Source: Burkholderiales bacterium (lineage in GTDB: Bacteria > Pseudomonadota > Gammaproteobacteria > Burkholderiales > JAEUOS01). From it: DNA of 64,000 bases. The stretch covers positions 62,001-126,000 of the forward strand of contig JAEUOR010000026.1 in assembly GCA_016790635.1 (NCBI GenBank), written 5' to 3'. The notes below the pieces were generated by a model. That model did no database searches, was not told where the DNA came from, and saw nothing but the letters and a program-made list of their open reading frames with translations. Positions 8,599 through 16,512 of the stretch are shown here, one piece after another. Numbering within the stretch: the first letter of the stretch is position 1; every line of letters starts with the position of its first letter. The translations under genes and the position numbers were made by a program.

Positions 8599-9630
8599 TC
8601 AGATGGCGGCGTCGATCAGCGCCTCGCAGCCGGTACCGGCGAGGATGCGACGCACCGCCGCGCCGCCCGCGGCGTCGAGCGCCGTGAACTCCTCGCGCAA
8701 CCAGGCCAGGCACTTGGCCTGGTAAGGAAACGGGTTCTGCACCCAGGGCAGGCCCTCGACCGTGCACTCGACACGCGCGGCGCCGGACTTGAGCGCCCGG
8801 GCGTTGGCCAGCATGACCGGCACATAGCTGCGGCCGACTTCACGCAGGAGGTCGATCACGGTCGGCGGGATCGCGTCGCGCATGATCCACTGGTCTTCGT
8901 TTGCACCATGCCCGGACAGGTCATCGACGATCGCCGTCCAGGCGGCGACGCGCGGCGCCTTGGCCAGCGTCAGTGCCGCCGGCGTTGGATCGAACAGCGC
9001 CAGTTGCGTGAGCTGACCGTAGGCGGCGAAGTCCGCCGCGCCGGGCCGCCCGCCCAAGAGGAAGGGATGGACGTTCAGGTGCGCATCCAGCGCCGCCAGG
9101 TAGCGCACGTAGCTGGACTCGATGACCGGCGCGGTGAGCGGGCTGGAACCGACGTACGCCAGGCGAGAGATCTGGCGTTTGGCGAAGAGTTCACCCAACT
9201 CGGTCGCGCGCGCCTCGGATACGGTGATGCCGCGCCAGCGCGGCAGGATGGCCGCCGACTTGACGGTGTCGTCGGCATAGTGCCAGCGATAGTGGAACAT
9301 CGCCTTGGTCAGCCACTCGTCGGCGTAGTCTTCCAGGAGGCTGTCGAGAAAGGCGAGCGCCGGGTCCGGCGGGCGCACATGGCGCTCCGGGAAGGCGGCC
9401 TCGAAGCGCCGGATCAGCGGCGTCGAGTCGGTGACCGCCTCGATCGTGCCGCTTGCACCTTGCAGGTAGAAGGTCGGCAGCAGCTCGACCTTGGGGGTCG
9501 GGAGATCCTTGAGTTGCGGTGCGTTCGGCAGCAGCAGCGCGTAGGGCAGCCGCCGGTAGCGCAGCACGGCAAGCATCTTGCGCGTGTAGGGCGATCCCGG
9601 CGCGCCCTTGAAGGTCAGGGGCAGTTGCAT
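8599..9630 (-). CDS. Glutathione S-transferase-like protein, long C-terminal extension
   Basis: A 343-residue protein. The first 85 residues are a thioredoxin-like GST domain (GAPGSPYTRKMLAVLRYRRLPY, then a TDSTPLIRRFE segment equivalent to the glutathione-binding ES motif). A helical GST C-domain follows with HPFLLGGRPGAADFAAYGQL. About 100 further residues make it longer than a standard GST of roughly 220. The ATG at 9630 lies 4 nt downstream of the preceding gene's stop. It is the last gene of a three-gene operon. Substrate unknown. Confidence 0.82.
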   Translation of the reverse strand: MQLPLTFKGAPGSPYTRKMLAVLRYRRLPYALLLPNAPQLKDLPTPKVELLPTFYLQGASGTIEAVTDSTPLIRRFEAAFPERHVRPPDPALAFLDSLLEDYADEWLTKAMFHYRWHYADDTVKSAAILPRWRGITVSEARATELGELFAKRQISRLAYVGSSPLTAPVIESSYVRYLAALDAHLNVHPFLLGGRPGAADFAAYGQLTQLALFDPTPAALTLAKAPRVAAWTAIVDDLSGHGANEDQWIMRDAIPPTVIDLLREVGRSYVPVMLANARALKSGAARVECTVEGLPWVQNPFPYQAKCLAWLREEFTALDAAGGAAVRRILAGTGCEALIDAAI

Positions 9631-9634
9631 CGAT

Positions 9635-10249
9635 TCACTTCCCGGATCTGGTGCGCAGCCAGGCGGCACGCACCAGCGGCAGGCGGTCGTTGCCGAAGTA
9701 CATGTCGTCGCCGATGAAGATGGTCGGGGAACCGAAGCCGCCGCGCCGGATCAGTTCATCGGTATTGGCCTTGAGCGCGGTCTTGACCTCGGGCGTGCCG
9801 ATCGCCATGGACAGTTCCGCCGCATCGACGCCGCACTTGCCGCACAGGTCGGCGATCACGTCGTCCTGCGAGATGTCGCGGTCGTCGCGCCAGTAGGCCT
9901 CGAAGGCGGCGGTGGCGAACTCGACCAGCTTGCCGCGCGGCTCCAGCACCAGGCAGGCACGCATGACCTTGACGCTGTTGACAGGAAAGACGCGCGGCGG
10001 AAAACGGATCACGAGACCGGCGTGCCGGGCCCAGTCCTGCAGGTCCTTGGCGAGGTAGGCCGCCTTGAGCGGCACCGGTGTCTCGCGCGAGGCGTACACG
10101 CTCGGGTTGACCGTGTTGAACACACCGCCGACCATGAACGGCCGCCAGCGCACGGGGGCGCCCAGTTCGCGCGCCAGCGGCTGGATGTTGTGAAAACCCA
10201 GATAGGTCCAGGGGCTGGAGATGTCGAAAAAGAACTCGATGACGTGCAT
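9635..10249 (-). CDS. DsbA-like 2-hydroxychromene-2-carboxylate isomerase family protein
   Basis: 204 residues with the kappa-class GST/HCCA-isomerase fold. FFFDISSPWTYLG near the N-terminus contains the conserved serine that replaces the CxxC of DsbA. The middle helical insertion and the C-terminal GSPTIFIGDDMYFGNDRLPLV are typical. Family members isomerise ring-cleavage products of naphthalene-type compounds with glutathione. Sandwiched between two GST-like genes (5 nt and 4 nt spacers), it probably acts in a glutathione-dependent catabolic or detoxification step. Confidence 0.87.
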   Translation of the reverse strand: MHVIEFFFDISSPWTYLGFHNIQPLARELGAPVRWRPFMVGGVFNTVNPSVYASRETPVPLKAAYLAKDLQDWARHAGLVIRFPPRVFPVNSVKVMRACLVLEPRGKLVEFATAAFEAYWRDDRDISQDDVIADLCGKCGVDAAELSMAIGTPEVKTALKANTDELIRRGGFGSPTIFIGDDMYFGNDRLPLVRAAWLRTRSGK

Positions 10250-10254
10250 CGCTC

Positions 10255-10971
10255 TCAAGCCTTGGCCGCGCCGGGGGCGAGCGTCGCGGCGGTCTGGCCA
10301 AACAGGACTTTTCTCGCCTCGTCGTCCATTTTCGGCGCCCGCAGTTCGCGGCCCAGGTCCAGGCCGCGCTGGACCGCAGGTCGCTCGAAGAGCCTGTCGT
10401 ACCATTTCTTCACGTGCGGGAACTTGTCCAGGTCCACCTGCTGCATCTTGTGCGTGCGCACCCATGGAAAGATCGCCATGTCGGCGATGCTGTATTCCGC
10501 GCCGGCCACATGGGCGCCGGTGCGCGCCAGTTGCCCATCGAGCACGCCGTAGAGGCGGTCGACCTCCTTGCCGTAGCGCTCGATCGCGTACGGCACCTTC
10601 TCCGGCGCATAAAGCAGGAAATGGCCGTTCTGCCCGGCCATGGGTCCGAGGCCGCCCATTTGCCACATCAGCCATTCGAGCACCGCCTTGCGCTCGCGCA
10701 GTCCGGAGGGGCAAAAACGGCCGGTCTTCTCGGCCAGGTAGATGAGGATGGCCCCGGTCTCGAAAACCGACACCGGCGCTCCGCCGCCCGGCGGGTCGTG
10801 ATCGACGATGGCCGGCATGCGGTTGTTCGGGCTGATGGCCAGGAACTCGGGCTTGAATTGCTCGCCGCGGCCGATGTTGACCGGCAGCATGCGGTACGGC
10901 AGGCCGCACTCCTCGAGCATGATGGAAATCTTCCAGCCGTTGGGCGTGGGCCAGTAGTGCAGGTCGATCAT
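10255..10971 (-). CDS. Glutathione S-transferase, YfcG/Ure2p-like
   Basis: 238 residues. The N-terminal thioredoxin fold begins MIDLHYWPTPNGWKISIMLEE, has ISPNNRMPAIVDHD (cis-proline) and VFETGAILIYLAEKTGRF (glutathione contact). The C-terminal helical domain has EYSIADMAIFPWV, a conserved N-capping segment. This matches the Nu-class YfcG/YghU group, which often shows disulfide reductase activity. It is the first gene of the three-gene operon at 8599-10971. Promoter elements in the 105 bp upstream were not recognised. Confidence 0.9.
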   Translation of the reverse strand: MIDLHYWPTPNGWKISIMLEECGLPYRMLPVNIGRGEQFKPEFLAISPNNRMPAIVDHDPPGGGAPVSVFETGAILIYLAEKTGRFCPSGLRERKAVLEWLMWQMGGLGPMAGQNGHFLLYAPEKVPYAIERYGKEVDRLYGVLDGQLARTGAHVAGAEYSIADMAIFPWVRTHKMQQVDLDKFPHVKKWYDRLFERPAVQRGLDLGRELRAPKMDDEARKVLFGQTAATLAPGAAKA

Positions 10972-11076
10972 GGATGTTCCCGGGCGTCGGTCTCGCGCTG
11001 ATTCTATTCAGGTTGGTGGCGCGGGCGGCGGACCGCAAGAGGTCTAACATCGAGTGGCTCTCGCCCGGACCCGATC

Positions 11077-11802
11077 ATGAGCCAGCGCCGCCACTTTTTC
11101 CCTCGCAAGGCCTTGCTCGCCCACGGCAGGCGCCTGGTCCGCTGCGCGGCCGCGCTTGTCGCCGCACTGGGCGTCGCCATGGCAAGCGCGCAGACGGTCG
11201 TGGGCGTCGCGTCGCTCATCCTGCCGGCAGCGCGGGGCGACGCGACCCACGACCTCCGGCTCACCCTGCACCACTTCCGCGACTCGCGCTGGCGCGCCGA
11301 TGCCATCGCCGCCGCGGTGGTTGAGGCCGCCGGCCTGCTCGCACAGTGCGGCATCGCGCTGACGTCAGCCGAGCTGCGCGAGATCGACGCGCCGCGCCGC
11401 CTGCACTTCTACGCGACGCCGCGCGCCCGCGAGCTGGTCGCCGCGCTTGACGCGCCACGGCCGGCGCTGTTCTTCGTCGAGGACACGCTGATGCGCCCGG
11501 CATTCGACGCCGAGGCCATCGGCCGCGGCAACGCGCGCACGCGGCCGCAGCTCGCCGACACGGTGTGGATCGCCCACGGCACGCGCGACCTCGGACAGGT
11601 CATCGCCCACGAACTGGTGCATGTCCTGGCCGACAGCGGCGCGCACAGTGAATTGCCGGGCAACCTGATGCGCGACGCCACGCACCCCGAGCATGTGCAT
11701 TTGACGTCCGCGCAATGCGAGGCGATGCGCACGACCGCGACCGCCAACGGCCTCATGGCGCCGCTCGCACCCGGCATGCTAAAACCGCGCACCGCACCCT
11801 GA
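11077..11802 (+). CDS. Secreted putative zinc metallopeptidase, HExxH-containing
   Basis: 241 residues with a long basic N-region and hydrophobic signal sequence (residues 20-38, cleavage near ASAQ). The motif HELVH at residues 178-182 and H190 (pattern HExxH-x7-H) suggest a zincin active site. This spacing is longer than the metzincin HExxHxxGxxH. A GNLMRDATHP stretch follows. The body is otherwise unassigned, so peptidase activity is an inference from the motif. The aminotransferase gene starts 10 nt after its stop, so the two may be co-transcribed. Confidence 0.7.
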   Translation: MSQRRHFFPRKALLAHGRRLVRCAAALVAALGVAMASAQTVVGVASLILPAARGDATHDLRLTLHHFRDSRWRADAIAAAVVEAAGLLAQCGIALTSAELREIDAPRRLHFYATPRARELVAALDAPRPALFFVEDTLMRPAFDAEAIGRGNARTRPQLADTVWIAHGTRDLGQVIAHELVHVLADSGAHSELPGNLMRDATHPEHVHLTSAQCEAMRTTATANGLMAPLAPGMLKPRTAP

Positions 11803-11812
11803 TCTTCAAGCC

Positions 11813-12985
11813 TTGGACTACTCCCCCGAACTGGGCGGCATCATCTACCGCGTCGCCAGCCTGGCCCGTCGCACCGGCGGCATCTCCTTTGCCGGCGGCT
11901 ACCCCGACCCCGACCTGTTCGACGCCGACGCCCTGGCGGCCGCCTACAACCAGGTGTTCCGCGACGGCTTTCGCGCCTCGCTGCAGTACGGCGACCGCGA
12001 GGGCTATCGGCGCCTGCGCGAGCGCATCGCGACACTCTGCTCGACGGCCGAACGACCGGTCGACTACCAGGAAGTCATCGTCGCCAACGGCGGCCAGCAG
12101 GGCATCGCCACCGCGACCACGGTGCTGTGCCGGCCGGGCGACCATGTATTCACCGAAGCGCCGACCTTTCCGACCGCGCTGCACGTGTTTCACCAGGCGG
12201 GACTCAAGGGTCAGGGCATCGCCTGCGATGCCGACGGCATGCTGCCGGACGCGCTCGAGGCGGCGCTGCGCCGGCAAAGGCCCCGACTGCTCTACGCCGT
12301 GCCGTCGTACTCCAACCCGGCCGGTGCGCTGTGGTCGCTGCCACGCCGCCTGCGCGTACTCGAGTTGGCGGTGGAGTACGACTTTCACATCATCGAGGAT
12401 GATCCCTACGGGCTGCTGTGGTTCGACGCGCCGCCGCCGCCGACCCTGCTTTCGCTGGCCGCGCGCGTTCCCGGCGCGGCCGAACGCGTCACCCATGTCT
12501 CGAGCTTTTCCAAGACCATCGCGCCGGGGCTGCGCACCGGCTGGATGATTCCGCCTGCCTCCCTGCGCGACCAATTCGTCCACACCAAGCTCGGCACCGA
12601 CATCCACTCGGCCCTGCCCAGCCAGTACGCGATCGACCGCTACATCGGCCAAGGCGATTTTGACCGGCACCTGCCCAAGATCCGCGCCACCTACGGTGAA
12701 CGCGCGCGCGCCATGCATGGCGCGATCCTCGAACACCTCGCCGACCGGGTCGAATGCGCGCCGCCGCGCGGCGGCATGTTCTTCTGGTGCAAGGTGAGAG
12801 GCGGCGGCGACGCGCAGGACCTGATGGCCGCAGCCGAACGCGAGAAGGTCTTTTTCGTGCCCGGCGTCGCCTTCTATCCCGGCGCTCCCGACCGCGCCAC
12901 CTTTCGCATGTCCTTCGCGACGACGCCGGTTGAGGGAATCGTGGAAGGCGTGCGCCGCCTGGGGCGGGTGATTCCGGACGCGTAG
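11813..12985 (+). CDS. PLP-dependent aminotransferase, class I (2-aminoadipate/MocR-type)
   Basis: 390 residues of fold-type I aminotransferase. Visible landmarks are NGGQQGI (92-98), YSNPAG (166-171), EDDPYG (195-200, with cofactor-binding aspartate) and SSFSKTIAPGLRTGW with Schiff-base lysine K234. It resembles stand-alone LysN-like 2-aminoadipate transaminases and the catalytic half of MocR regulators, but has no N-terminal GntR helix-turn-helix. The only in-frame start near the beginning is TTG at 11813, 10 nt after the previous stop, without an obvious Shine-Dalgarno. Substrate not predictable. Confidence 0.9.
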   Translation: MDYSPELGGIIYRVASLARRTGGISFAGGYPDPDLFDADALAAAYNQVFRDGFRASLQYGDREGYRRLRERIATLCSTAERPVDYQEVIVANGGQQGIATATTVLCRPGDHVFTEAPTFPTALHVFHQAGLKGQGIACDADGMLPDALEAALRRQRPRLLYAVPSYSNPAGALWSLPRRLRVLELAVEYDFHIIEDDPYGLLWFDAPPPPTLLSLAARVPGAAERVTHVSSFSKTIAPGLRTGWMIPPASLRDQFVHTKLGTDIHSALPSQYAIDRYIGQGDFDRHLPKIRATYGERARAMHGAILEHLADRVECAPPRGGMFFWCKVRGGGDAQDLMAAAEREKVFFVPGVAFYPGAPDRATFRMSFATTPVEGIVEGVRRLGRVIPDA

Positions 12986-13049
12986 CCGGGCAGGCAGCCT
13001 CCGCGGGACTCAAGGACCGGTCAGCGGCCGTCGCCGGCCGCGCCCGGCT

Positions 13050-13784
13050 TCAATGCTGCAGGATCTTGTCCAGAAAGTTCTTGGCGCGATCGGAGCGCGC
13101 GTCGCGATTGCCGAAGAACTCTTCCTTCTGGCAATCCTCGATGATGCGCCCCTGGTCCATGAAGATCACGCGATGCGCGACCTTGCGCGCGAAGCCCATC
13201 TCGTGGGTCACGCACATCATGGTCATGCCTTCGCCGGCCAGCTGCACCATGACGTCGAGCACCTCGCCGACCATCTCGGGATCGAGCGCCGAGGTCGGCT
13301 CGTCGAAGAGCATCGCGATCGGGTCCATCGAGAGAGCGCGCGCAATGGCCACGCGTTGCTGCTGGCCCCCGGAGAGTTGCCCGGGAAACTTGTTTTTCTG
13401 CGCGATCAGGCCGACGCGATCCAGGTACTTGAGCCCCTTTTCGAGCGCCTCTGCCGGGCTGCGATTGAGCACCTTGACCTGCGCCAGAGTCAGGTTCTCG
13501 GTAACCGAGAGATGTGGAAAGAGCTCAAAATTCTGGAACACCATGCCGACCCGCGCGCGCAGCTTGGGCAGGTCGGTCTTGGGGTCGCCGACCGAGATGC
13601 CGTCCACCACGATGTCGCCCTTCTGGAAGGGTTCGAGCGCGTTGACGGTCTTGATCAGAGTCGACTTGCCCGACCCGGAGGGGCCGCAGACGACCACCAC
13701 GTCGCCCTTGTTGATCTTGGTCGAGCAGTCGGTGAGCACCTGGAAGGCGCCGTACCACTTGCTGACGTTCTTGATTTCGATCAT
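13050..13784 (-). CDS. gltL: Glutamate/aspartate ABC transporter ATP-binding protein
   Basis: 244 residues of a polar-amino-acid ABC ATPase. Walker [10 protein letters not shown] (34-42), signature LSGGQ (137-141), Walker B ending D161-E162 and the H-loop VTHEM are all intact. It is the last gene of the run gltI-gltJ-gltK-gltL and starts 21 nt after the gltK stop. It energises uptake of acidic amino acids. Sequence and gene order both support the GltL name; homologous glutamine transporters are a less likely alternative. Confidence 0.93.
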   Translation of the reverse strand: MIEIKNVSKWYGAFQVLTDCSTKINKGDVVVVCGPSGSGKSTLIKTVNALEPFQKGDIVVDGISVGDPKTDLPKLRARVGMVFQNFELFPHLSVTENLTLAQVKVLNRSPAEALEKGLKYLDRVGLIAQKNKFPGQLSGGQQQRVAIARALSMDPIAMLFDEPTSALDPEMVGEVLDVMVQLAGEGMTMMCVTHEMGFARKVAHRVIFMDQGRIIEDCQKEEFFGNRDARSDRAKNFLDKILQH

Positions 13785-13805
13785 TTTCGTTTTTCCCTTA
13801 TGGCG

Positions 13806-14492
13806 TCAGCGGACGATGGCGATCTTCTTCTGCAACTGCCTGACCAGCATCGACAGGCCCGAGCACATGACGAAGTAGACGATGGCGACGAACAGGTACA
13901 TCTCGACCACCCGGCTGTCGCGCTGCGCGACCTTGCCCGCGGCGCCGACGAAGTCGGTGACGTTGAGCAGCGACACCAGTGAGACGTCCTGGAACAGGAT
14001 GATGGTCTGAGTGAGCAGGATGGGCAGCATGTTGCGGAAAGCCTGCGGCAGGACGATGAGCCGCATCGACTGCGAGTAGTTGAGCCCCAGCGCGTAGGCC
14101 GCGCCCACCTGGCCGCGCGGGATGCTCTGGATGCCGGCGCGCATGATCTCGCAGAAATACGCCCCCTCGAAGAGGATGAAGGTGACATAGGCCGAGCGCT
14201 CGGCGCCGATCGAGGGCGGCCGCTCCGCGCCGGTGACGACCTGCAGCAGCACCGGCATGAGGAAGTAGAACCAGAAGATGACCAGGAGCAGCGGGATCGA
14301 GCGCATCAGGTTGACGTACCCGGCCGCCGCCATCGACAGGAACCTGTTCGACGACAGCCGGGCCAGCGCCAGGAGCGTGCCCCAGATGACGCCGCCGACA
14401 GCGGCCACGACGGTGAGCTGGACGGTGTACTGCAGGCCCTTCATCAGGTAGGGGAGGGAACTGCCGATGACGCTGAAATCTAGGTTGCCCAT
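13806..14492 (-). CDS. gltK: Glutamate/aspartate ABC transporter permease
   Basis: 228 residues of a HisM/GlnP-type inner-membrane permease with about five transmembrane segments. It has the EAA-loop region around GLNYSQSMRLIVLPQAFRNM that contacts the ATPase. The ATG at 14492 is one base from the stop of gltJ, so translation is likely coupled; a frame extending upstream is rejected because it enters gltJ. It pairs with gltJ to form the channel. Confidence 0.92.
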   Translation of the reverse strand: MGNLDFSVIGSSLPYLMKGLQYTVQLTVVAAVGGVIWGTLLALARLSSNRFLSMAAAGYVNLMRSIPLLLVIFWFYFLMPVLLQVVTGAERPPSIGAERSAYVTFILFEGAYFCEIMRAGIQSIPRGQVGAAYALGLNYSQSMRLIVLPQAFRNMLPILLTQTIILFQDVSLVSLLNVTDFVGAAGKVAQRDSRVVEMYLFVAIVYFVMCSGLSMLVRQLQKKIAIVR

Positions 14493-14493
14493 G

Positions 14494-15234
14494 CTAGTGC
14501 CCCCCGCCGGTGCTGGCACCGCTGATGTAGCCCGGGACGGCGACCTTCTTCTCGACCACGGCCATGACGCGGTTGGCGGTCATCGCGATGACCACATAGA
14601 TGACGGTGGCCGCGGTAAAGGCCTCGAAGTAGCGAAAGGTCAGTTCGCCCATTTCGCGGGTGCGGAAGAAAAGCTCCACCAGCCCGATCGAGTACGCAAC
14701 CGCGGTGTTCTTGATCAGGTTCATCATCTCGGAGGTGAGCGGCGGGATGATGATGCGATAGGCCATCGGCAGGAGCACGAAGCGGTAGGTCTGCGCCTGG
14801 GTGAGTCCCATTGCGTAGCCGGCATAACGCTGCCCGCGCGGCAGCGAACCGATGCCCGAGCGCACCTGCTCGGAGATGCGCGCCGCGGTGAAAAGCCCCA
14901 GGCAGACGACCGCGGTCACGAACTGGTGTTCGGTCGGGTCCAGCGAGGTGACCCAGACCTTGACCGGCGTGAAAAGCCCGGGCAGCACGAAGTACCAGAG
15001 GAAGAACTGGACGATCAGCGGGATGTTGCGAAAGAGCTCGACATAGGCGTTGCCGAAACGCACCATCCACTTGTTCTCGGTGGTGCGCATGACACCCAGC
15101 ACGGAGCCCAGCAGGAAGGCGATGATCCACGCCAGCACCGCCACCGAGAGCGTGAACTTGAGCCCGCCCAGCAGAACGAATAGCCACGTGCCGTCGCCGT
15201 CCGGCACCTGCTCCAGGAATATCCCCAGATTCAT
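14494..15234 (-). CDS. gltJ: Glutamate/aspartate ABC transporter permease
   Basis: 246 residues, second permease of the system, beginning MNLGIFLEQ. It has several hydrophobic helices, the RNIPLIVQFFLWYFVLP stretch typical of polar amino-acid permeases, and the coupling loop GLTQAQTYRFVLLPMAYR. The frame is open upstream into the terminator region, but the ATG at 15234 starts the conserved sequence. It lies behind a hairpin terminator that separates it from gltI, so permease expression is probably lower than that of the binding protein. Confidence 0.92.
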   Translation of the reverse strand: MNLGIFLEQVPDGDGTWLFVLLGGLKFTLSVAVLAWIIAFLLGSVLGVMRTTENKWMVRFGNAYVELFRNIPLIVQFFLWYFVLPGLFTPVKVWVTSLDPTEHQFVTAVVCLGLFTAARISEQVRSGIGSLPRGQRYAGYAMGLTQAQTYRFVLLPMAYRIIIPPLTSEMMNLIKNTAVAYSIGLVELFFRTREMGELTFRYFEAFTAATVIYVVIAMTANRVMAVVEKKVAVPGYISGASTGGGH

Positions 15235-15286
15235 GACCCCTCCCCCAACGCCGATAGGTATCCCGGCTTGAAGCATATCTTGCGCC

Positions 15287-15327
15287 AAAAAACAAAAAGC
15301 CGTCAGGCTTGACGCCTGCCGGCTTTT
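15287..15327 (-). terminator. Rho-independent terminator between gltI and gltJ
   Basis: Read on the minus strand, a stem of 13 pairs with one mismatch (15295-15308 with 15314-15327) and a 5-nt loop is followed by T, G and six T (15294-15287). It sits downstream of gltI and before gltJKL. Partial read-through would give more periplasmic binding protein than membrane components, as is common in ABC operons. Confidence 0.85.
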
Positions 15328-15375
15328 CTGCGAGGGAGTGGCGCGGGCCGCGCAGGCCCGCGACACCTCTGCGGC

Positions 15376-16275
15376 TTACTGCACGCCGCGGTCGTTGGGG
15401 TTGGCGAAATCGGCCTTCAAGGTCGGTGTCATCGGGAAGTTCAGGTTGACGCCCTTGGGCGGGATCGGGCTGGTGAACCACTTGGCGTAGATGCGCTCCA
15501 TCTCGGGCGACTTGTAGAGGTTGCCGAGGGTGCGATCGACCAGCGCCTTGAACTGCGTGTCGTCCTTGCGGATCATCGGGCCGTAGGGCTCGCCGCGCAG
15601 CGACTCGTTGATGATCATGTAGTCGTTGGGATTGCGCGCGTTGGCGATCTGGCCAGCCAGGAGGATGTCGTCCATGACAAAGGCAACGACGCGATCATCC
15701 TGCAGAAGCAGGAAGGACTCGGCGTGATCCTTGCCGTAGATTTCCTTGACGTCGATGGCGCGGGTCTTCTCGTAGGCCTTGAGCAAGGGTACCGCGGTCG
15801 TGCCCGAGGTCGTCGAGATGTTCTTGCCGTTGAGTTCGGCCAGGCTCTTGATGTTGGACGATTTCTTGACCGCGGCCGTCACCTGGATGCGGAAATAGGT
15901 CGGGCCGAACCACACCTGCTGCTGGCGCGCGACCGAGTTGGTCGTCGAGCCGCACTCGATGTCGATGGTGCCGTTCTGCAAGAGCGGAATGCGGTTCGAG
16001 GAGGTCACCGGCTGGTAGGCCACCTTGAGGTTGGGCATCTTGAGCTCGGCCTTGACGGCGTCGACCACCTTGGCGCAGATGTCCATCGAGTAGCCGACCG
16101 GTTGCTGCTTGTCGTCCAGATAGGAGAACGGGATCGACGACTCGCGATGAGCGACCGTCATGACGCCTGTGTCCTTGATCTTCTTCAGCGTACCGGTCAG
16201 TTCCTGCGCTTGCGCACCGGCGATGAAGCCGGAAGCAGCGAAAACGGCCGCCAAGGCCAGGGTAAGGTTTTTCAT
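15376..16275 (-). CDS. gltI: Glutamate/aspartate ABC transporter substrate-binding protein
   Basis: 299 residues. A signal peptide occupies residues 1-23 (MKNLTLALAAVFAASGF, cleavage near AQAQ). The mature protein is an SBP family 3 domain: RESSIPFSYLDDKQQPVGYS, DIECGSTTNS and IRKDDTQFKALVD are GltI-like. The ATG at 16275 has a good GGAGAG Shine-Dalgarno; an in-frame upstream extension lacks the signal peptide start. It lies between aspA upstream and gltJKL downstream on the same strand, which fits aspartate/glutamate capture. Confidence 0.93.
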   Translation of the reverse strand: MKNLTLALAAVFAASGFIAGAQAQELTGTLKKIKDTGVMTVAHRESSIPFSYLDDKQQPVGYSMDICAKVVDAVKAELKMPNLKVAYQPVTSSNRIPLLQNGTIDIECGSTTNSVARQQQVWFGPTYFRIQVTAAVKKSSNIKSLAELNGKNISTTSGTTAVPLLKAYEKTRAIDVKEIYGKDHAESFLLLQDDRVVAFVMDDILLAGQIANARNPNDYMIINESLRGEPYGPMIRKDDTQFKALVDRTLGNLYKSPEMERIYAKWFTSPIPPKGVNLNFPMTPTLKADFANPNDRGVQ

Positions 16276-16512
16276 TTTCTTGACTCTCCTCGAAATGGCG
16301 CCGCGGCGCCTGCTGATCAAAAACCCGTTCGCACGTCGGACATTCACGCGTGAGCCGCGTGCAAGGTTGACGTTTCAGTTTAGCAAAGCCCCCCTCGCGC
16401 CCGCACGGGGGGTAACCCTGAATCGAATCTGCACCGGCGTAGTGCCTGCCGGCACAGGGACGGTGCCCATTGATATCCCGACCTGCGTAACGAGGCCCCT
16501 GCGGCACACCGA
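16276..16512. other. Intergenic region between aspA and gltI
   Basis: 237 bases without a gene. It contains a six-pair C6/G6 hairpin (16389-16394 with 16407-16412) and a small GTGCC/GGCAC hairpin at 16442-16455. Neither is followed by a U-run on either strand. The gltI promoter should lie here, but no strong consensus was found. Confidence 0.5.

Noticed and set aside
16389..16412. C6/G6 hairpin between aspA and gltI as a terminator
   Set aside because: Only six pairs with a 12-nt loop and no U-run on either strand.
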